NCBI GenBank assembly: GCA_030704615.1
Contig: CM060734.1
Location: forward strand, 17,670,001-17,734,000
Direction of reading: 5' to 3'
DNA from: Takakia lepidozioides
Lineage: Eukaryota; Streptophyta; Takakiopsida; Takakiales; Takakiaceae
Length of the DNA stretch: 64,000 bases
A program made the position numbers and the translations under genes. Every line of letters begins with the position of its first letter. Position 1 is the first letter of the stretch. Below the pieces are notes generated by a model that made no database searches, had not been told where the DNA came from, and saw nothing but the letters and a program-made list of their open reading frames with translations. Shown in pieces: positions 10,230 to 20,296 of the stretch.

Positions 10230-10694
10230 CTGGGTCATGAACAACCAGATGTGACAGGCATCTGGTGGGATCCTGGTGGTTGGAGAATTAAAGAATTTGA
10301 TGTGAATCAAATTCCCTGTGGAACTGAGAAGGAAAGATTGTCCAAACAATTCTTTCAGAGGTTCTTGGAATTGCCAAACGGTTGTAAAGAAAACATTCTT
10401 AAGAGAGTACATGATGCTGATCCTGAGTGGGGTCTGGAGAAAGGAGTGATAAAGATTTATCAAGTGGCCTGTAGAGGAAGAGCACGTTGGTTACCAACAC
10501 TGGTTTATGTGATAGCATTGCTATCCATTAAGCGAGTAGAGTTTGAAGGCTGGGAGGAAAAGAAAATAAATGTTTACACTCATATGCATGAAGAGCTTGT
10601 ACTGGTAAAGAATTGGATTCCTAAAGATATCTTGTGGATCAAACTCACACCAAGAACAGCTTTCAGACTTGTTTGCCATATGGTTATATGGTAA
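10230..10694 (+). pseudogene. N-terminal reading frame of element B
   Basis: An open frame runs from the PBS region to a stop at 10692-10694; readable protein begins around IKEFDVNQIP. No known domain is recognised. It sits where Gag begins in this family and may be the Gag N-terminus. The methionine at 10101 lies in the LTR and is not a likely start. Confidence 0.45.
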
Positions 10695-11406
10695 CGGAGA
10701 CTACTAGTATAGCCAGGGGTGCATTGAAGCTTGAAAGAAATCCAGACATATACGAGAGATACTACAAGAGAGAGTTTTGGTTATTGCCTCATTGAAGATA
10801 TGAAAGACATGGGACATGAGTGATGAAAGAGAAGCTAGACTCTAGAGATATTCAGCAAAGAGGGAAAGTTATCTGAAAGCTAATTATCCATATCTTTGGG
10901 AGAAAGGAATAGACATAGGGGAATCATCTGGACCTCTCACACCATTAAGATCAGAGAGTACATCACCCATACTGGAAGAACTAGAGTTGGATGCTACTCC
11001 TTCTTATTCTTTGCATGAAAGATTAAGGGAATTGGTACAGGAAGAAGATCAACCACGAGGTGAAAGATCTGAGGTACATCCCTGGATAAAAGATTTGACA
11101 GAAATCTTTGATAAGAGTTGGCATGGAACACCAAAAGCAGGAACTCCAGTTTCTGAAACGGAAGATGAAGAAGGAGGAGAGGATGTGGCAGAGCCAACGG
11201 AAAGTTCAGACTCTCCAACACCATTGCAATTGAGTTACATGAGTGAAGAAGAAGAAACCCAAGGGCAGAACTTGGAAGATGAAAACAGAGAGAAGAAATT
11301 GGAAGATGAAGAATATGAAGAAGTAGACCCAACAGCTGAGGTTGAGACTACAACCAGGACATCCCAACCCGTTGGACCTGGATCAAGTGGAGCACTTGGA
11401 TCATAG
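10695..11406 (+). pseudogene. Acidic, disordered Gag-proximal region
   Basis: The frame 10987-11406 encodes a Glu/Asp-rich, low-complexity protein of about 140 residues (for example SETEDEEGGED and EDEEYEEVDP), followed by a Gly/Gln/Pro-rich stretch in other frames to 11640. No domain. Acidic linkers before the capsid domain are common in this retrotransposon lineage. Confidence 0.4.
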
Positions 11407-13834
11407 GCCAACGAAGGTGTCGGCTCAGGGGGATCAGGCGGGCAGCCTGGATCTGGCTCTGGGGGGACAAGGAGTGTGGGAAGTAGTGCAACTGGAGCTG
11501 GAATACTGTGAATATAGTGGGGCCAGTAGCAGGGAGTGCTTAGGGGCCAGCACTTGGTGGAAGTTCCACCACAACTACAACAGGTCCTCAAGGACCAGCA
11601 CCAGCAAGGGGGCCAGCACCTGTCAGTGGGCAGGGGGTAGGGCCACAGATGGTGTTACAACCAACACGGGCAAAACCACCTTTTCCAATATATTCAGGAA
11701 AAGAGGATCCTGATGTACACATTATCCAATTTGAGCACATGTGTATTGTGAACAATGAGAATGACGATGATGCCAAGATGAGACTGTTTCCTTGTTCACT
11801 TATAAAGAAAGCAAGTGAATGGTATGCAAGATTCCCTGATAATCATTTCCTAACCTGGAATGGCTTAAATACAACATTCCGAAATAGGTTCAGGACAAGT
11901 AAAACTGAGGATGAAGTGTATGGAAGTTTACGACAGTTAAGCAAAAGAAACATGAAACTGTTGAGGAGTATATGGAAAAGATGGAATTGATGATGAAAAA
12001 GTTGGCTGCTGTACCAGCGCCAAGATTACAGAAAACTTGGTTTGTGAGTGGGCTAAGACCAGAATTGCAAAAGAAAGTGGATATGCTACCCCATAATACG
12101 GTGGAGGAGGCATTTGAAACAGCTAACAGAATTGAGCAATTGGGAATGCTCAGGAGAGAGAAAAGGGATGATGAGGACTCTGAGGATGAGTCAGATGAGG
12201 AAGAAGAGCAAGAGCTCAAGTGGAAGAGTAAGAGGAAGGAAAAGTTGAAGAGGGATAACTATGAGAAAAGATTGGAAGAAATTTTAAAGAAGTATGCCAC
12301 AGAGGCTGCAACACATTGGAGGAAGGGTGTTTGGTGTGCAAAATGCCAGAATGAAGGCCATACCACAGCTGAATGCCACATGAAGGAGAAACACTGTACT
12401 ATCTGTAAAATGGATAACCATTCTACTGAGAATTGTTACTACAACAGAAGAACAGCTGCAAGAGAACCTAGGCAAGTAAGGGTGCATCAAGTGCAGCCCC
12501 AGCCAAGAAGAAACAGTGAACAGGACCACTATGGAAGGCTTGGTGGTTATGACAATGGTATCGAAGGGAGAGGTAATCCAAGAGGGAATTACCAAGGCAA
12601 TCCTAGAGGCAACTATCAGGGTAATCCAAGGGGGAATTACCAGCCAGGGAATCAGGATTATAGAAACAATCCCAGAACAGACCAAGGGCGAGGACCTAAT
12701 GGGGAAGAACTGTGTTACTATTGTAATCAGGCAGGACATCGTAAGGCAGCCTATCCATTCTGGATCAGACACCAGAATGAGATGAGAGCTCCTATGAATG
12801 AGGGCCTAGTGGTGGCAGCTCACATGGTTAGGCCATGTGTTGTACCAGAAGTAGGTACAATGATAGTAACCAGAAGCAAAGCTAAATTAATACCTCCAGT
12901 AGATGAGGAAGGTGATGATAATGAAGATGGCAGTGATGTGCCTGAAGATGATGAGGCTTGGAGAGATGAGAATGAACTGCATAAGGAAGTGGCAGATACC
13001 ATAAGGAAAATGCAGAAGAGTACTGATATCCCTATGGCAGATTCTTCTGATTCTGGAAGAGAAGATGAAGAGAGTGAGGATGAAGGAAAGAAAGAAGCTG
13101 CAGAAGTGCAGAGTAATGAAGGGACTTTGGCTGAAGTAATATGCCAATCCAAAGCGGAGATTACCATTGGACAACTATTGGCTATGGCACCTCATTGTAG
13201 GCACAGGCTGTATCAAGCAATTAATCAGATTGCTCATGTGACAGGGAACACAGACCTGAACAGCAAGGTGACAAGCTATACTGTGAAGCCGGAAGGGCAA
13301 GAAACAGTCATGGACTTTGATGATTCTATGCCAGTAATCCAATTGAGAATTAGAAGCACAGAATTGACTGATGTACTGATAGATGGAGGCTCTGGAGTGA
13401 ATGTCATAACAGACCAATTAAGGCAGAGGCTTGGTTTAAGTAACATGAAACCAGCCCCATTCACAGTAACAATGGCAGATCAAAGAAGTGTTCAGCCATT
13501 GGGTTTGATAAGAGGAGTTAAGATACAGATTCAAAAGATGATCTTTAAGATCACAGTGACTGTGTTGAAAATGGATGATGTCATAGAAGCTTACTCCTTA
13601 TTGCTGGGTCGACCATGGCTGAAACAGGCCAAGGTATTCCATGACTGGAATTCCCAGTTACTAACTGTGCATGATGGGAAGCACAAGATACAAATCACCA
13701 CAAAGAAATCTAGTAGACTACCTGCTATGAAAAGACCTCGGGGAGTCAGAGAGTATGACTGGAGGAGAGGACTTGATGAGGAGCAGGAAGCTACCCTGTT
13801 CGCTGCACACCCGAAGTGGGAGCAGGTTGCATAA
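11407..13834 (+). pseudogene. Gag with zinc knuckles, and aspartic protease
   Basis: The capsid-like segment (ASEWYARFPDNHFLTW, 11810-11860) is in one frame and shifts near 11960 into a 620-codon frame. That frame holds a coiled basic/acidic stretch and CCHC knuckles CAKC..H..C and CTIC..H..C. The third knuckle, CYYCNQAGHRKAAY, has its last Cys replaced by Tyr; copy C keeps Cys. Three GNPRGNYQ repeats lie between the knuckles. The protease has VLIDGGSGVNVIT (about 13372-13410), a DGGSG variant of the DTG active site, and LLLGRPWL, its C-terminal signature. A TAA at 13832-13834 stops the frame; copy C reads Glu at the aligned position. Confidence 0.85.
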
Positions 13835-15076
13835 ATGCAACTGGAGGGCCTAAGTTGTTTAAAAGGTATCTGTTGTGGTGTAGTGACAACAACACCAATT
13901 GAGGGTGAAACAAGTAGTTACCCACCATATTTCTATGAAGAAAGAGAGCGAGAAATGGAAATCCTGGAAGAACCAGCTACTGTGAGTTTACATGATGAAG
14001 TAGTGACTGGTTGGACAATCACAGCTGATGAGCAGGTGAGAGAAGTGAATGTGGGAACTGAGGAGGAACCGAGAATGGTGAAAGTAGGGGCTGACTTGGA
14101 GCCAGAATTCTTTGAGGAAGCTAAGAGTCTGTTCATCAAATACAGAGATATATTTGCTTGGAGCTACGAGGATCTGAAAGGGATACCCCTTGAGATCTGA
14201 CAACATAAGATTGAACTGGAACCAGGGTCAGTACCAATAAAACAGGCAAGGTATAGAATGAATCCCAACTATGCACAGAAGGTTGGGGAAGAGATCAAGA
14301 AGTTGGCTGAGGCTAAGTTTATATACCCGATAGAGTATACAACTTGGTTGTCACCCATTGTGATAGTTCCCAAGAAGAATGGTAAACTGAGAGTTTGTGT
14401 GAACTATAAGAAGTTGAATGCTTGTACGAAGAAAGATCCTTTCCCTTTGCCATTCACAGAAGCGGTATTGGACACTGTGGCAGGCCATGAGATGTACTCA
14501 TTCATGGATGGCTTCACTGGTTATAATCAAGTGCAAGTGGTAGAAGAAGACCAAGGAAAGACAGCTTTCATCATAGACTGGGGTGCTTATGCATACAAAG
14601 TCATGTCTTTTGGACTTTGTAATGCACCAGCAACCTTTCAAAGAGTGATAAGTGAATCTTTCCATGAGTATCTGGATGATTTCATGCAGGTGTTCTTAGA
14701 TGATTTCAGTGTGTACAGCTCTAAGAGTGAGCACTTGCATAAACTGGAGTTATGTTTGGCCAGATGCAGGATGAGAGGTCTTGGCCTGAATCCAGAGAAG
14801 TGTACTTTCTGTATGAACTCAGGGGTACTTTTGGGACACATAACGTGTAAGATGGGACTTCTTGTGGATCCCAGAAAAATAGAGGCCATTAAAGTCTCTC
14901 CACCAGTAAATGTTAAGAGTCTAGGGAGATTCTTTGGACAAACCAGTTATTACAGAAGATTTGTCAGACGGTATGCACAGATAGCAGCACCATTGAGCAA
15001 GCTTCTGAAGAAAGATGCAGTGTTTGTATGGACAGCTGAATGTCAAAGGCTTTTGAGGAGCTTACATTGTCAGTAA
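13835..15076 (+). pseudogene. Reverse transcriptase of element B
   Basis: Same frame as the protease, interrupted by TGA at 14198-14200. RT motifs are WLSPIVIVPKKNGKLRVC, GFTGYNQVQV, SFGLCNAPATFQR and the catalytic FLDDFSVYS near 14692-14715, the form of plant Tat/Athila-like RTs. The RT connection follows (GQTSYYRRFV). A missing base near 15044, compared with copy C, shifts the frame, so RNase H continues in another frame. Confidence 0.9.
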
Positions 15077-17022
15077 CAACTACACCTGTACTGATTAACC
15101 CCCACTGGCATGTAGTGTTTCATGTTCACTGTGATGCCTCAGGAGAAGCATTGGGAGCAGTATTAGCCCAAAATGTTACAGGAAACATAGATTCACCTGT
15201 GTATTATGCTAGCAGGTTGATGAACAGTGCTGAAATGAACTATAGCACAACTGAAAGAGAAGCACTGGCAATGATTTATGCAGTCAAGAAATTCAGACAT
15301 TACCTATTGGGAAGGAAGTTTATGTTTTATGTGGATCATCAGGCTCTGATATATCTGGTGAACAAACCTTTGATAAGTGGAAGGATAGCAAGGTGGTTAA
15401 TAATCTTGCACGAGTTTGAGTTCGAGGTTGTTTACAAGCCTGGTTGTCTGCATCTTGTGGCAGATCACTTGGCTTTACCTTACACTATGGTAGGGGACAG
15501 AATGTATAAGCTAGGACCTGATGGAGTACTTAAACGATGCTTATACCACCATGAAGTAAATAAAGTTTTGGAAGAAGTTCATAAAAGAGTGGCTGGAGGT
15601 CATTTTGGAGAAGAGACTACCAGTAGAAAGATCCTACTTGCAGGGTACTGGTGGCCTACTTTGTTCAAGGATGTACACAAGTATTGTAAGAGTTGTGATG
15701 AGTGTCAGAGGCTAGGACCATTGCAGAGATCTGGAAAGATGGCTTTGCATCCTACGATGCCTACTAAACCATTTCAGAAATGGGGACTAGACTTTGTTGG
15801 ACCAATTAACCCGCCAGCCAGAAATACACAGAACAAATACATAATCACAACCACTGATTATACTACAAAGTGGGTGGAAGCTAAAGCTCTGAGGGACAAC
15901 ACAGCTAAGTCCACAGCAAGGTTCTTATATGAGAACATACTTACAAGATTTGGCTGCCCCCTGGAATTTATCAGTGACCAGGGAAATCACTTCATTAATG
16001 AGACCATAGAATTATTGACTAAAGAGTTCATGATTGCGCATAGAAAAAGTACAACCTATTACCCACAGGGTAATGGGCAGGCAGAAGCCACCAACAAAAT
16101 ACTATGTACTATCTTGGCTAAGATAGTCAATGCGAACAGAACAAATTGGGATACAAAGCTGCTAACAGCTTTGTGGTCATACATGACTTCATATAAAGTC
16201 ACCACTAAGTATACACCATTCCAGTTAGTTTATGGTATGGAAGCTTTACTTCCAGTGGAATTCTTGTTACCTACTATGAGAACTGAATGGGGAAGGAGAA
16301 TGAAATTGGAAGATTCGATTAAAGTCAGGAAACATGAATTATACCATGTGGAGGAAGTACGTGCTGATGCAGCAGATAACATGACCAGAATTCAGATGAA
16401 GAGAAAGGATCAGTTTGATGAAGGTAAATTAAAGACTTTTAAGACGGGAGTTTTGGTACTGTGGTTGCAGAAGAAGGGGAAGATCAAAGCTTCTAAGCTT
16501 AAATCACCATGGAAAGGACTTAATGTCATACAGAAGATGTATGATAATAACACCGCCATGTTACAAACCATTAACAAAGAAATACTGGGAAGAGTCAATG
16601 CCAATAAGTTGAAGGGATACAGTGGTATCCATGACAAACCATTGCAGCACCATTTGCATGTTGAAACACAAAAACAGTCATGGGCTGCGCCGGTGCTACC
16701 AATGGAGTATGGAGCACTTGTCATTAAGCCGAGCGTGTATGACCAGGGCGGGAAGTACAGGTGTTCGTATAGCTATCACAGCCCATCACTGTGTCACACA
16801 ACCTATCACAGTTCACCACAGTCTGACACAACCTGTCACAGCCCAAGACAGTCCATGCGGGTTACACAGTCCATAGGGTCAGTGACAGGTGGACGCGGGT
16901 TAACGCCAGAAAAGTGGCCGTCAAGTGAAAGAGAAGTTTGGAAGTCAAACTCGGAGAATGTGCCACGCGGACAGGGGAAGTCGGAGGCATGTCTAAAAAC
17001 GAATACGTGGCCACTAGGGTGA
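15040..17022 (+). pseudogene. RNase H and integrase of element B
   Basis: A 660-codon frame. RNase H: CDASGEALGAVLA, TEREALAMIYAVKKF and VDHQALIYLV. An internal deletion then joins VADHL to ALPYTM, removing about 60 residues of linker present in the 7929-9309 copy. Integrase: HHCC finger (GGHFG to CDECQRLG, about 15597-15715), catalytic core with LDFVGP, ISDQGNHF and the Glu in GQAEATNK, then the C-terminal domain. The end of the protein is rich in Cys-His-Ser-Pro repeats derived from CACAGCCC-type DNA repeats. It ends at a TGA; an adjacent zinc knuckle follows in another frame. Confidence 0.9.
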
Positions 17023-18205
17023 AGCACACCGCTGTGCATATATTGCAAAAGTGGGTATCATAATGCAAGAGGACAAATCGGGCCGTCAAAGTACCTACCC
17101 GGTACATCAGCCAAAACTATTTGTGGGCCCATTAATGCATTCAGGGCAGGGGTAACGGAACCCTTTCCGAGTACATAAAATAGGGACTTTTGCCACATGT
17201 GCTGTCCTACTGGACATTCCAGGTGGGAATGTCCACGGAGGGGGGTAGAATCAAAAAGTTACCTAAGCAGGCAACAGCCAATCAGGAGCGAGAATTTCAT
17301 GCATCCCTCCAAGAAACAAAGAACAAGAAATTGGAAGAGTTATGAGCGGAAGAGTCGGGGTGGCTCCGAATAGCCCGTGTCTCAACGGGAGGGGCATTCA
17401 AAGCTATAGCTTTGTAGCTATGGCGGATATAACGGATTACACGCTCGCTTTACTTCTCACGCAGTGGCGCAAGGACGGACGAATTGAGAGTACATTCTCT
17501 CTCACTCGATACTTGCAAGCCCCACAGGCTTACACGCACTTACCTGTTCCATTCTGTGCCAACCATACCTTTATGCTCTGTGCCCTGCAAACTTTCCTTC
17601 AGCTATCTCAAACAAGGCCTTTTTGTTTGTCTAGAATGAAGAGAGTGAGGGGAATGGAGGATATCAGGGTGAAGAACACCACGATTTTGCAGAAGCAAAC
17701 AATTGTTACACCGCAGGCAGTGCAGCTGCTGAGGGAGTTGCGATTGGAGGGGCTGCTACGCAATGACTGCTCCTTGCATCATCGACAGTATATGATTCAA
17801 TTTCTTCAGAACTTTGAGCCTCGGACAGGAGTTACCCAGGTGAGGGGAGTAGATATAGAAATTACTCCCCAGTACTTGCAGCAATTGTTTGATTTGCCAT
17901 CGGGTCATGTGGATGTGGATGAGCACGGGGCAAGATTGCAGATAGGGAATTTGTTCCAAGAAAGGAGTTTCTTTAAGACTCAAGGTTACGCTTGTACCAA
18001 AGCCGAGTATCCAGGGCTCAGAGAAGTTGGCCAAATATTGAACGTTCTGTTTGCAATGAAACAGAACCAACAATATTTGAGCAGGTCATTCACAGAGGAG
18101 ATCCTGAAAGCTTTGAGGGGAGAGGATGTAGCTTGGGCAGAGTTAATGCCAACCTCAAGTTGCAAAAGAATTGGAGGACACAAAGGCTGCCTTGCACATG
18201 GCTGA
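17023..18205 (+). pseudogene. Downstream zinc-knuckle and helical module
   Basis: After the integrase stop the sequence continues, in shifting frames, with a degenerate knuckle CIYC..H (near 17034) and a full CCHC knuckle CHMCCPTGHSRWEC (17191-17232). A long frame follows, 17342-18205, starting MSGRVGV, with MADITDYTLALLL and a VRGVDIEITPQYLQQLFDLP segment. The last resembles the motif placed before a leucine-rich patch in plant transposon-associated proteins. The family copy at 7132-7928 shows knuckle and helical part in one open frame. No catalytic residues are recognised. A second Gag-like or accessory protein is possible. Confidence 0.55.
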
Positions 18206-18901
18206 GGGGAATTTGATTGAAGCAGGTCTCGAGGAGGAGAAGTTGCATGAAGCACATAAACAACAGTTATACCAATTACAAGTGAAGCATGAGGACAAGT
18301 TGCAGGAAGTGAACGTGCTACATACAAAGTTGGAGGTAGTTCATCAAAGAATGACCATACAGTGTGCCACACTAACAACTGCTCTGGAGCAATTTGCATT
18401 AGAAGTTAACAGACAAGGGGAGGGATGTATGATGGCAAAAGCTGAATAGAGCAAGGAAAACTCATTGTTGATTTGACGGCTACAATCTGTCGCAATGATA
18501 ATACTTTCCAACAGTACAGTCAGGTTGAGGCTGACCAGGAGAGGTACATCCTGGAGTTGCAGCAAACAGTCATGGTCAATAGAAATGAACTCTCTGTGGC
18601 TAACAAGGCTTGGAAGGAAGCCAATAATTTGACTGCTGCCTATGCGGGTCTAGTTGAACCTCATGCGAAATGCATGGAGGCTTTACAGCAGCAGTTAGAT
18701 GTGTACAGACTCAAGGAGGAGCAGACTCTCAGGGGTTCCACACAAGACTTGGTGGATAATCACCTTATGCAGGTATGGTTAGCACAAGGGCCGGTAGAAG
18801 GCAAAACACCAAGGAAGCTCACCCATAGTAATAGTCTTGATAATGATAATAGTCATGGAATAATGTCATGGAATAATATCATGGAGTGGGTCTTGGAGTA
18901 G
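18171..18901 (+). pseudogene. Coiled-coil C-terminal part of the downstream module
   Basis: Two frames (18171-18449 and 18473-18901), separated by a shift, encode heptad-like helices rich in Glu, Leu, Gln and Lys (for example EEEKLHEAHKQQLYQLQ and ERYILELQQTV). They continue the 17342-18205 product after a frameshift. No transmembrane segment is visible, so this is not an envelope-like gene. It is the last element-related sequence before an unassigned stretch. Confidence 0.5.
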
Positions 18902-20296
18902 AGATAATTGTGTAGAATTGTTAGAGGAAAGTAGCGCCCGCTTGAGATGAGGAGAGAGAGAGATTGCCACTTTGTCCCCATTGCATGATGAGAGAGAGAC
19001 GTGGGTGCTCGATATTCCGTGTTTGGGAGAGAGCCTGTAAAACAGAAATGAGAGTCAGATTGGTGGACAGGCGGTGCAAAGCAGATATGGGGGGTTACAT
19101 TCTAAGGCGAGACATTGTCATACAGATTGAGGGAGGGAAGCATGCTAGTAGGGCAGTGCCTAATATGGAAAGAGCAATGCCAGCAGATGGTGGTACAATT
19201 AGTGTTAGTATGAGAGAGGCGAGTATAACACGACTGAGACGGGTGGAAGCTGATAGATCCAGATGGCCCATGGTTTGGGGTATGGTAAAGAGCAGACAGT
19301 GGGTGTATCGTAAAAATAGACCAGGTAATTGAAGAAGGGTCATGCAACATACAAGAGAATGGTGTGGGGGGATGAGTGCTCGGTGAGGTGGAGTGTGTAC
19401 CAATGCATCCATTGTGTTTCAGTGTGTGGGCAGCTCGGTGATTTGTACCTGGGGAAGAGGGGCAGAGTACCCTGGGTGATGACTGGCGGGGGGCAGCGGG
19501 TTATGATGGCTGGTCTCGAGCAGCAGGATGTCTCTGGGGTGCATGCAATTGATCTAGTTGATTGATGGGATGCCCGTTGAAATTGAAGAGACATCTGCAG
19601 CATGCCCACTGAGAGTCAGTGGATGATATTGCTTTATGAATGGTACGGTATTGCAGCAGCCGTCTATTCATGAAGAAGAGGAAGAAGGAAGAGGGAGGGG
19701 GGATGGGTGAGTGTTCTCCCTGGGTATAAAGTGGTCGTGGGACGATTTGAGATGCATGTGAGGCCGCTTCTGGGAGCCTTTCCATAGCCCTTGGGCATTG
19801 TTGATGGCAGCAGCAGCGTGTGGTGCGAGGCCCTTGTCAGAATTGTGGCACCACCAAGGGGAGGTTGTCCAGTCCGGGTGTCTCTTTCTGCCCGTGAGCA
19901 GCAGTCCGTAAGGTCTTATCTCCCAGTCGAAGCCTGAGGACGGGGTTGGGGAAGTCTCCATGTCGAGGGGCAACGGCCATGTGTTGAAGTAGCTGCTGTT
20001 GCCTGTAGCTAGCGGCCGTCTTGCAGTACCCGCTTGCAATTCCCGCATGGTGGTGTGCCCCATCACATACTTGTGGGCACTGATTGCCAAGGGCAGGGGC
20101 CTCTGGCCAGTGAGGGTCGCAGCTACTGTGCGATAAAGGGGAATTGGCCTGTAGAGACGCTGGGGCTTGGAGGGGCGCGTCCATGGGCTGCAGGCCCTTG
20201 CACCAGCCTAGGGGTAGGAGTAGGAGGGTACCCCACACGCCGATATGGAATGCGACAAGTCCCGAGGGAGGGAAGAGCTCGGCGGGGGCATGACAG
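18902..20296. other. No clear gene; purine-rich start and unassigned sequence
   Basis: 18940-18965 is a GAGAGAGAGA-type run. Minus-strand open frames exist at 19668-20090 and 19837-20316, overlapping each other; neither shows a domain. The expected 3' LTR of element B is not recognised here. Confidence 0.35.

Larger units (their letters stand above)
9311..18901 (+). mobile_element. Tat/Athila-like Ty3/gypsy retrotransposon, element B
   Basis: Longest element in the window: LTR, PBS, N-terminal region, Gag with zinc knuckles, protease, RT with the FLDDFSVY active site typical of plant Tat/Athila-type elements, RNase H, integrase, and a downstream zinc-knuckle plus coiled-coil module. Several frameshifts and stop codons make it inactive. 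No 3' LTR is seen, so the 3' end is approximate. Two partial relatives lie in the window on the minus strand (7132-9309 and 44120-47541). Confidence 0.85.

Noticed and set aside
17342-18901. Envelope-like third gene (retrovirus-style) in the Tat/Athila-like element
   Set aside because: No signal peptide or transmembrane segment; zinc knuckle and coiled coil point to a Gag-like or accessory protein.
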